Positions 1 through 5,366 of a stretch of 11,152 nt of DNA are shown here, piece after piece. The translations under genes were made by a program, and so were the position numbers. Source of the DNA: JAFGTP01 sp964498725 (GTDB taxonomy: Bacteria; Fidelibacterota; UBA2242; JAFGTP01); NCBI GenBank assembly GCA_964498725.1, contig CAZCHS010000110.1, positions 1 through 11,152 of the forward strand. Reading direction: 5' to 3'. Under the pieces are notes generated by a model. The model had not been told where the DNA came from, ran no database searches, and saw nothing but the letters and a program-made list of their open reading frames with translations. Each line of letters opens with the position of its first letter. The first letter of the stretch is position 1.

Positions 1-1
1 T

Positions 2-151
2 AAAATCATTACTACTGAAAAATTACATAACGTAGTGCTGCTTTTAGTTGGCTCCGATGAATTTTATATAGATAAACTCTATGAAAAGGTCATTATTTAC
101 CAGGACTTGGATAGTATTGTAATTGATGATCTAAAAATTGAACAGGAATAA
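2..151 (+). CDS. C-terminal end of an unidentified protein (partial)
   Basis: An open frame enters from the left edge and ends at TAA 149-151, giving 49 visible residues that end in KIEQE. The fragment has a hydrophobic strand (VVLLLVG) followed by an acidic/aromatic segment (SDEFYIDKLYEK) and a second strand-like stretch (DSIVIDD), so it looks like the end of a small alpha/beta domain. I do not recognise a family. Its stop codon lies 4 bp before the start of the REC-GAF regulator, so it is probably the preceding gene of the same operon and could belong to the same signalling pathway. The reading frame is supported only by being open and by the tight junction with the next gene. Confidence 0.55.
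   Translation, partial: KIITTEKLHNVVLLLVGSDEFYIDKLYEKVIIYQDLDSIVIDDLKIEQE
144..147 (+). promoter_or_regulatory. Ribosome binding site of the REC-GAF regulator
   Basis: AGGA lies inside the last codons of the upstream gene, with 8 nt before ATG 156. It supports ATG 156 over the in-frame TTG at 138, which would add six residues (MNRNKI) with no matching Shine-Dalgarno sequence and would lengthen the overlap with the upstream gene. Confidence 0.5.
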
Positions 152-155
152 AATT

Positions 156-1526
156 ATGGCAAAAGAAAAGATAAGCATTTTGATTATTGATGACGAAGAG
201 ATGATTGTTGATGAATTTTTATTCTTTTTGGAACAATTCGGATATAAAGTACATGGACTTACTGATTCAAAAGTCGCAATGGAAAAACTGAAAAAGGAAA
301 AATTTGATATAGTCATTACAGATTTGAAAATGCCCGATGTATCAGGGATGGATATTGCCAGGACTGTCAAAAAATATAGCCCGGAAACACTGACATTTAT
401 TATTACCGGTTTTGCAACTGTTGATTCGGTTATTGAAGCAATTCAGCAAGGTGTTTATGATTATATCCGTAAACCCTTTAAATTCAAAGAAATAAAAATC
501 GGAATAGAGCGGGCGGTCAACCAGATTTTGCTGCGAAGAGAGAATAAAATATTAAATTCCAAAATTCAGCAAATGCTTTCCTATGTGACAACATTGTATG
601 ATATTTCTTCGATTTTGTATCAAATCACGGATATCAGTATGGTGCTGGAAATGATCATCGATACAATCACGGAAGGTCTCAATATACCTAAGTCAGCGAT
701 ATTTATGAAACAGGGAAATAAGGATGAGTACAAAATACAAAAATCTCACGGTTTAAGTGATGATTTTATCAATAACTGTCTTCTTTCCAGTGTTTCAATT
801 ATTAATGACCGCAATATTTCTGATACCCATCCTACCATTATTGATAATTTTCAGGGTCATATAACTCTGGATGGACAGAAAGTTGAAATTACCAGGGATA
901 TTGATAATTTTATCCTGACGCCTATTAAATTTCACAATAAGATCCTGGGATATTTAGCAATCTTCACGCATTCGGAAGATTCCCTGCCTATGGAAGATGA
1001 ACTAAAATTATTAAATATTATTGCCACCCAGGCGGCGCCAATTTTTCAAAAGAAGTTTTCTTTGAAAAGCGATGAATCAGAAAATATCAAGAAAATGTCT
1101 CCTATTACTGAAAATGTTATTGAACAATACATTACTGAAACCGAAAAAGTTAACAGTACTGTTTCCCTAATTTCCGGAAGAATTGAAAAAATCAATAAAA
1201 GTGATGATGCCGTGAATATTGCTGACATTCATAATAAATTAAACAATATAATCAATAATGAATTGGAAGAAAAAATCATTATATTATGGGAAAATTATGA
1301 TTCCTTTTTAATAATAATACCAAACAGCAATCCGGCAACCAGTGAAATACTGGTATCAAATATTAAACATAAATTTGAAAAGGCAATGACGATACAGGAA
1401 GAAAAACCGGTCTTTACTTTTCATTACACCGGTACTTCATATCCTTATGAGAAAGGAACACCACAACAGATATTGGAAACCCTAAACAACCGGTTGTTCT
1501 CGGAACTTAACCAGATTGAAGAATAA
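156..1526 (+). CDS. Response regulator: REC - GAF - degenerate GGDEF-like domain
   Basis: A 456-residue protein, predicted cytoplasmic. Residues 1-120 form a receiver domain: acidic pocket D12/D13, phospho-acceptor D56 in the ITDLKMPDVSG block, switch T84 and conserved K106 in RKPF. A helical linker leads into residues about 145-305, which have the pattern of a GAF sensor domain (a helix beginning LSYVTTLYDISSILYQ, then strands and ILGYLAIF). Residues about 335-456 follow the layout of a diguanylate cyclase GGDEF domain: a first strand VSLISG, then LWENYDSFLIIIPN where RYGGDEF-x-LLP would be expected, then a late strand FTFHYTGTSYP and a helix. The catalytic GGDEF is replaced by NYDSF (380-384), so cyclase activity is unlikely. 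It is probably an output or dimerisation module, or a nucleotide sensor. The gene is AT-rich. ATG 156 is chosen because of the AGGA at 144-147. The stop is 1 bp from the next regulator. REC is certain, GAF likely, GGDEF ancestry is inference. Confidence 0.88.
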   Translation: MAKEKISILIIDDEEMIVDEFLFFLEQFGYKVHGLTDSKVAMEKLKKEKFDIVITDLKMPDVSGMDIARTVKKYSPETLTFIITGFATVDSVIEAIQQGVYDYIRKPFKFKEIKIGIERAVNQILLRRENKILNSKIQQMLSYVTTLYDISSILYQITDISMVLEMIIDTITEGLNIPKSAIFMKQGNKDEYKIQKSHGLSDDFINNCLLSSVSIINDRNISDTHPTIIDNFQGHITLDGQKVEITRDIDNFILTPIKFHNKILGYLAIFTHSEDSLPMEDELKLLNIIATQAAPIFQKKFSLKSDESENIKKMSPITENVIEQYITETEKVNSTVSLISGRIEKINKSDDAVNIADIHNKLNNIINNELEEKIIILWENYDSFLIIIPNSNPATSEILVSNIKHKFEKAMTIQEEKPVFTFHYTGTSYPYEKGTPQQILETLNNRLFSELNQIEE

Positions 1527-1527
1527 T

Positions 1528-2106
1528 ATGACAAAAATACACAAAATTCTTGTAGTTGATGATGATAAGTCAATTTTGGAAGTCTTGAAAATCGGAATTG
1601 CCGAAAGAGGCTATAAAGTTGATGCTTATCCGACAGCTGAAGATGCTCTCAAGGACTTTCATAAAGGTGAATATCGATACGCTCTGATCGATATTAAACT
1701 CACAGGTATGGACGGACTGGAATTGAGCCAGGAACTAATCGACATTGATCCGGCGCTTGTAATTATTCTGATGACTGGCTATCCGGACATTCGAAATGTT
1801 GTGGAGGCATTACGGACAAGAGTTTTTGATTATTTAATAAAACCTTTTAGATTGACACAGCTCTTTGCCGTCCTGGAAAAGGCTGAGAAGAATATCAAAG
1901 TCAACAATGAAAATATACTGTTGAAAAAATATGTCAGCCAACTGAAAAAGGAAAATGAACAATTACGCGCAAAGATAAAAAAATTATCACCAATGTTTTT
2001 TAAACACAGTGACAATAAATCTCTCTCTTCAAAAGAGAAAGTACTGGATTCATACAAAAAAAATCAGAATGAATTGTTGTTTCCAAAAGATGAAAATACT
2101 GATTAG
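1528..2106 (+). CDS. Response regulator: NtrC-type receiver with leucine-zipper-like tail, no output domain
   Basis: A 192-residue protein. Residues 1-120 are a receiver domain: acidic pocket D11/D12/D13, phospho-acceptor D55, switch T83 in LMTGYPD and K105 in IKPF. The usual proline after the phospho-acceptor loop (DxxMPG) is T59 here (DIKLTGMDG). Beyond the receiver there is no DNA-binding, AAA+ or enzymatic domain. Instead a charged helix has a hydrophobic residue every seven positions (V125, L132, L139, L146, L153), then a polar tail rich in Lys, Ser and Asn. The helix resembles the REC-AAA+ linker of NtrC proteins, so the gene may derive from a truncated NtrC-type regulator. It may act as a phosphate sink, relay protein or partner of the neighbouring NtrC-type activator. 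The ORF could start at TTG 1516, but ATG 1528 gives the canonical KILVVDDD beginning and a 1-bp gap from the upstream stop. The ribosome binding site is weak (GAAG near 1518), suggesting translational coupling. Confidence 0.88.
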   Translation: MTKIHKILVVDDDKSILEVLKIGIAERGYKVDAYPTAEDALKDFHKGEYRYALIDIKLTGMDGLELSQELIDIDPALVIILMTGYPDIRNVVEALRTRVFDYLIKPFRLTQLFAVLEKAEKNIKVNNENILLKKYVSQLKKENEQLRAKIKKLSPMFFKHSDNKSLSSKEKVLDSYKKNQNELLFPKDENTD

Positions 2107-2122
2107 AGGGGAAAAATAAATT

Positions 2123-2128
2123 GGAGGA
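2123..2128 (+). promoter_or_regulatory. Ribosome binding site deciding the start of the NtrC-type regulator
   Basis: GGAGGA lies 4 nt before ATG 2133. The in-frame TTG at 2121 sits just upstream of this sequence and has its own purine-rich element (AGAGGGG, 2105-2111), so a start four codons earlier cannot be excluded. The ATG is preferred because it gives the family-typical N-terminus MIRLLVVDDD. Confidence 0.55.
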
Positions 2129-2132
2129 CCAT

Positions 2133-3500
2133 ATGATAAGACTCCTGGTAGTTGATGATGACTATAGTATTCGGGCTATTATGCAGGAAGCTTTTAGTGA
2201 AGAAAAATATGATGTAAAAGTCTGTGAGAGCGGAGAAGCAGCGCTGAAAATTATCAAGAAAAAAGAGTTCGATCTGGTTATCACGGATCTGATGATGGAT
2301 GGTATATCCGGCCTGGAATTAATGCAAAGCGCCAAAAAAATTAAAGAGGATTTGGGATTTTTAATCATCACTGCCTACGGAACAATTAAAACTGCAGTCG
2401 AAGCCCTGCAAAGCGGCGCCTTTGATTTTATTACTAAACCATTTTCTATATCCCATATAAAATCCAGAGTTGATCGCTTCATGGAATACAAAGGGCTCAA
2501 AGAAGAAAATCAAAAACTGAAGAAAAAACTCTCCTTTGATAAAAAGTATAACAAACTGGTGGGTAAATCTCCTGGTATGCAAATGATCTTTAACCAAATT
2601 GATATTGTGGCTGATAGTGATGCGCCGGTTTTTATCCAGGGGGAAAGTGGTACCGGAAAAGAGTTGATTGCCCAAGCTATTCATGATAACAGCAGCCGGC
2701 GGAAACAACCTTTTATTAAAGTGAATTGTCCGGCGATTCCGGAAACCCTTTTTGAAAGCACCTTATTTGGCCACGAAAAAGGGGCTTTTACCAGCGCGAT
2801 AAAGACCTATAAAGGATTATTCGAAGAGGCCGATGGCGGTACGCTATTGTTGGATGAAATTACTGAAATGCCCGTATCTATGCAGGCAAAATTATTGCGT
2901 GTGTTGCAGGAGGAAGTTATCACCAGAGTCGGAAGCGCCAAGGAAATTCCGGTCAATGTTCGGGTATTGGCTACCTCCAATCGTGATATTCAGCAAGCCA
3001 TTGATGAAAAGAAATTCCGTTCAGACCTTTATTTCAGGCTCAATGTTTTTCCAATCAAAGTGCCGAATCTGCGCAGCCGGCCGGAAGATATTCCTGTGCT
3101 GATCATGCATTTCATCAATAAATTCAAGGACAAATATCAGTTCGAATATAAAGAAATTGATAAGGAAACCCTCAATTATATGATGGTCCGCCAATGGCCG
3201 GGGAATATCCGCCAACTGGAAAACCTGGTGGAACGGGCGATTTTGTATTCCGGCAAAGAGGAAGTGCTGAAAACCCATCATTTTTCTATGGAACCGGAAA
3301 GTATCAAACCCGATACTGTTGATATGGACAATATGGCGCCAATGACTATTGCGGAAATGGAAAAAAAACTGATTTTAAAAACATTGAAAAATACCAATAA
3401 TAACCGTACCAAAGCCGCGGAAATTCTGGATATCAGTGTCCGTACACTGCGAAACAAACTTAACCAGTACAAAGAAGAAGGAACCGTCGTAGAAAAATAA
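2133..3500 (+). CDS. Sigma-54-dependent response regulator, NtrC family (REC - AAA+ - Fis HTH)
   Basis: A 455-residue bacterial enhancer-binding protein of normal NtrC length. Residues 1-120 are a receiver: D8/D9/D10, phospho-acceptor D52 in ITDLMMDG, T80 and K102 in TKPF. A short coiled linker leads to the AAA+ domain (about 142-375). This has Walker A GESGTGKE (170-177), the sigma-54-contacting loop GAFTSA (217-222), Walker B LLLDE with D241/E242, and the sensor II region WPGNIRQLENLVERAI. The C-terminus is a Fis-type helix-turn-helix (NRTKAAEILDISVRTLRNKL, 424-443). Family members bind upstream activator sites and hydrolyse ATP to remodel the sigma-54 RNA polymerase closed complex after phosphorylation. 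The loop carries Ser where the consensus GAFTGA has its second Gly. It is the last gene of the regulator run, 26 bp after the preceding one. Its target promoters cannot be told from this window, and no -24/-12 sequence was recognised in the intergenic regions. Confidence 0.96.
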   Translation: MIRLLVVDDDYSIRAIMQEAFSEEKYDVKVCESGEAALKIIKKKEFDLVITDLMMDGISGLELMQSAKKIKEDLGFLIITAYGTIKTAVEALQSGAFDFITKPFSISHIKSRVDRFMEYKGLKEENQKLKKKLSFDKKYNKLVGKSPGMQMIFNQIDIVADSDAPVFIQGESGTGKELIAQAIHDNSSRRKQPFIKVNCPAIPETLFESTLFGHEKGAFTSAIKTYKGLFEEADGGTLLLDEITEMPVSMQAKLLRVLQEEVITRVGSAKEIPVNVRVLATSNRDIQQAIDEKKFRSDLYFRLNVFPIKVPNLRSRPEDIPVLIMHFINKFKDKYQFEYKEIDKETLNYMMVRQWPGNIRQLENLVERAILYSGKEEVLKTHHFSMEPESIKPDTVDMDNMAPMTIAEMEKKLILKTLKNTNNNRTKAAEILDISVRTLRNKLNQYKEEGTVVEK

Positions 3501-3512
3501 TTGATGTTCGGT

Positions 3513-4544
3513 TTATTTTTGATGGAGCCAGAGCAGTAAAGCGAGTTGGAACGCCTCACTGGAAAAATTAATTAATGACAGGGGCTTTTTTGCAATTCCA
3601 TTAATAAATGGCAGATCCTGAACTGCCGGCAAAATAAAGGGTGCCACAAAAAGAGGATCAGCGGCATTTAACCCCTTTTTCTGTATAAAATCCAAATGTA
3701 CTTCCACCATTTCTTCATCCTGCCAGAATTTACCAATAGCGGCAAGATATAAATGATCCAGTGTTGTTTTCGGCTGCAGGTTACGGGTCAGATTTATGAT
3801 ATCGGTTTTACATGTCTGCATAGATTCAATATCGCCCCAATGAATGGCCCGGCTGATGTAATATAAAATTGCAATTGGATAGGGGTAATAGGGACTTATT
3901 TTAAAGGGAAATTTCATCAATAAATCTCTCTTCAAGATTGTTTTAATATAATTTATGGTTGCATTGGCGCCGGGGATTTTAAGCCCTTTATATTTTCCAA
4001 GGAACCAGAGAATATTCGCCTGCACAACAATATCAATACTTTCCATTTTTTTTATATTGCAAATTTCACGTGGCGGAAACCAGGTCAAAAATGTATTGCC
4101 CGTTGCCGGCAAATCCTGCTGAAATTTAGGAAGTCTGAAATTGATATCATCATTACGATAAAAAGTGAGGTCCTGGATAATTTTGTAAATATTTTCATTT
4201 TCTTGTAGAATTATTTGTTGCATGCAGCTGCAGTCAGCGTCCGGGCTCAGGTGAAGAAATTTAAATTTATTTAACAGAAGGGCATTGCCAATTCTGGAGG
4301 AGGAATTATGAAGAGGCCACATATAAGTCTGGTGGGCAATTTGGTAATTCTTTAAATGCTGTTTTGTTTGCTCAATATTCCTGGATAGGCGGCTGTTTAT
4401 AACAGTACATTTTTCCAAAACAGAAACTATATTGGCACTGACAAAAGGGTTGTGATCCCTTTTTTTTCTAAGATAATGCCGGTAGGAAATAAATTCACCG
4501 GATGTCCATAATTCATTTAACCGGTTCATTATAAGTGAGTTCAT
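3513..4544 (-). CDS. Uncharacterised protein with alpha/alpha-toroid (terpene cyclase/prenyltransferase-like) motifs
   Basis: A 343-residue protein on the opposite strand with no signal peptide or clear membrane segment. The function is not recognised. Visible blocks are SPDADCSCMQQIIL (100-113), FLTWF (152-156), DIVVQANILWFLG (171-183), YYPYPIAILYYISR (219-232), and a C-terminal helix SSEAFQLALLLWLHQ. The order of acidic motif, D-x-VV-x-AN-x-L-x-FLG and YY-x-P-x-YxISR recalls uncharacterised proteins with the squalene-cyclase/prenyltransferase alpha-alpha barrel. Those usually have a PDADDTA-type motif; here the fourth Asp and the Thr are replaced (PDADCSC), so a proton-donor DxDD function is doubtful. 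Start ATG 4544 is preceded on its strand by AAGGAG at a long spacing (about 12 nt); a second ATG lies at codon 6. It converges on the NtrC-type gene with only 12 bp between the stops and diverges from the TetR gene. Being a real gene is likely; the fold assignment is inference. Confidence 0.75.
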   Translation of the reverse strand: MNSLIMNRLNELWTSGEFISYRHYLRKKRDHNPFVSANIVSVLEKCTVINSRLSRNIEQTKQHLKNYQIAHQTYMWPLHNSSSRIGNALLLNKFKFLHLSPDADCSCMQQIILQENENIYKIIQDLTFYRNDDINFRLPKFQQDLPATGNTFLTWFPPREICNIKKMESIDIVVQANILWFLGKYKGLKIPGANATINYIKTILKRDLLMKFPFKISPYYPYPIAILYYISRAIHWGDIESMQTCKTDIINLTRNLQPKTTLDHLYLAAIGKFWQDEEMVEVHLDFIQKKGLNAADPLFVAPFILPAVQDLPFINGIAKKPLSLINFSSEAFQLALLLWLHQK

Positions 4545-4595
4545 ATTATGGTTCTTCTCCTTGCTATGGGTGTAAAATGGGAGTTAGTTTGATAA

Positions 4596-4625
4596 AAGAT
4601 ACAAAAAAATAAAATTGAATGACAA
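4596..4625 (-). promoter_or_regulatory. Candidate promoter of the minus-strand uncharacterised gene
   Basis: Read on the minus strand, TTGTCA (4620-4625) matches the -35 consensus at 5 of 6 positions. It is followed after 18 bp by TATCTT (4596-4601), matching the -10 consensus at 4 of 6. The implied leader before ATG 4544 is about 45 nt. The region is very AT-rich, so a chance match is possible. Confidence 0.33.
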
Positions 4626-4667
4626 CTATTTGATTTGAATAGTGACAAAGAACAGCAATAGCGAAAA

Positions 4668-4685
4668 TTTGACCAACCGGTAAGT
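4668..4685 (+). promoter_or_regulatory. Second, degenerate operator (O1)
   Basis: The right half GGTAAGTAAAAA (4679-4690) is identical over 12 bp to the right half of the perfect palindrome 50 bp downstream (4729-4740). The left half is degenerate (ACCAACC against ACCGATC). It sits just upstream of the -35 element. It is probably a lower-affinity site for the same TetR-family repressor. Confidence 0.55.
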
Positions 4686-4692
4686 AAAAACC

Positions 4693-4721
4693 TTGACTTT
4701 GTTTGTAGAGAAATTTAACTT
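4693..4721 (+). promoter_or_regulatory. Promoter of the TetR-efflux operon
   Basis: TTGACT (4693-4698) is a near-consensus -35 element. Exactly 17 bp later TAACTT (4716-4721) can serve as a weak -10; it also fits the TAnnTT core of Bacteroidetes-type promoters. The -10 overlaps the left arm of the perfect palindrome, so a bound repressor would block RNA polymerase. The -10 match is only 3 of 6 to the classical hexamer. Confidence 0.5.
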
Positions 4722-4735
4722 ACCGATCGGTAAGT
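4718..4735 (+). promoter_or_regulatory. TetR-family operator, perfect 18-bp palindrome (O2)
   Basis: ACTTACCGATCGGTAAGT is identical to its own reverse complement across all 18 bp. It lies between the promoter -10 and the TetR start codon, 18 bp upstream of ATG 4754. Its size, symmetry and position next to a divergent or autoregulated tetR-type gene are typical of operators bound by TetR-family dimers. Binding by this particular repressor is inferred from position. Confidence 0.78.
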
Positions 4736-4753
4736 AAAAATAATGAGGCATTT

Positions 4754-5341
4754 ATGCAAAATAAAAATGATACCAAATCTAAAATTATGATGGCGGCGAT
4801 TTCTCTGCTTCCTGAATTGGGATACGAGAAAACATCCATGCGATTGATTGCCGAAACCGTGGGGATTACCAAGCCGGCACTCTATTACTATTTCAAAAAT
4901 AAAGATGAACTCTTCCGCTCAATTGTTAATTACGGTAACCAGTTCTCGATTAAAAAATTACAGGAAATCAGGGACAAAGACGAGCCGATCGAAAAAAAAC
5001 TGACAGACCTGGTCTGGATAAAATTTTCGATTATGCACCGGAATGAGGCGGTGAAAAAGTTTTCCGGCTGGCTGGTAACCGATGGTTTAAAATATTTATT
5101 AAAAATTGATATGGAACAACAAATCAGATTACAGCAAAGCATAATTTACGATATCTTTGAAAAAGCGATTGAAAAAGGTGAATTGAGAAAAGACCTTGAT
5201 CTTGAATGTTTTGCATATCTGCTGCTGGGGGCGGCAAATGTTTATGCCCGCAGACAATATATTTTTGACGAAAACGTTATTAATGATGAAAAGATCGATT
5301 CTTTAGTAAAAACATTATTATGGGATGCAAGAACTAACTAA
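4754..5341 (+). CDS. TetR/AcrR-family transcriptional repressor of the efflux operon
   Basis: A 195-residue protein of normal TetR-family size. Residues 8-55 form the N-terminal helix-turn-helix: the first helix KSKIMMAAISLLPELGYEKT, then MRLIAETVGITKPALYYYFKNKDELF, which matches the family pattern I-A-x-x-x-G-(I/V)-(T/S)-x-x-x-(L/I)-Y-x-Y-F-x-x-K-x-x-L closely. The remaining all-helical part (about 60-195) is the ligand-binding and dimerisation domain, too divergent to suggest a ligand. Start ATG 4754 has GAGG 5 nt upstream. It is the first gene of a four-gene operon with TolC-, AcrA- and AcrB-type genes, and the perfect palindrome just upstream is its probable operator. It therefore most likely represses itself and the pump, releasing DNA when a pump substrate or related molecule binds. 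The family and likely role are well supported; the effector is unknown. Confidence 0.94.
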   Translation: MQNKNDTKSKIMMAAISLLPELGYEKTSMRLIAETVGITKPALYYYFKNKDELFRSIVNYGNQFSIKKLQEIRDKDEPIEKKLTDLVWIKFSIMHRNEAVKKFSGWLVTDGLKYLLKIDMEQQIRLQQSIIYDIFEKAIEKGELRKDLDLECFAYLLLGAANVYARRQYIFDENVINDEKIDSLVKTLLWDARTN

Positions 5342-5351
5342 AAATAAAAAT

Positions 5352-5356
5352 GGGAG
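5352..5356 (+). promoter_or_regulatory. Ribosome binding site deciding the start of the TolC-family gene
   Basis: GGGAG lies 10 nt before ATG 5367. It supports this start over the in-frame ATG 5325, which would overlap the TetR gene by 17 bp and put a charged 14-residue leader (MQELTKNKNGRLPF) ahead of the signal peptide. Confidence 0.55.
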
Positions 5357-5366
5357 ATTACCTTTT

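Larger units (their letters stand above)
4545..4753. other. Divergent intergenic region carrying promoters and two TetR-type operators
   Basis: A 209-bp AT-rich spacer separates the minus-strand uncharacterised gene from the TetR-led efflux operon. Its right half holds two related operator sequences and a forward promoter. Its left half holds a weaker candidate promoter for the minus-strand gene. No small ORF or terminator was recognised. Confidence 0.8.

Noticed and set aside
138..155. TTG start giving a six-residue longer REC-GAF protein
   Set aside because: ATG 156 has AGGA at a good spacing and gives the usual short lead into the first receiver strand.
2361..2708. 115-codon open frame on the minus strand
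   Set aside because: It lies wholly inside the strongly conserved NtrC-type gene, including its Walker A region, and has no recognisable protein features.
4545..4753. Possible sigma-54 (-24/-12) promoter that the NtrC-type regulator could control
   Set aside because: No TGGCAC-N5-TTGC-like sequence was found in this intergenic region on either strand by eye; a sigma-70-like pair fits better.
5325..5366. Upstream ATG extending the TolC-family protein by 14 residues
   Set aside because: It would overlap the TetR gene and mask the signal peptide; ATG 5367 has GGGAG upstream and directly starts a clean signal peptide.
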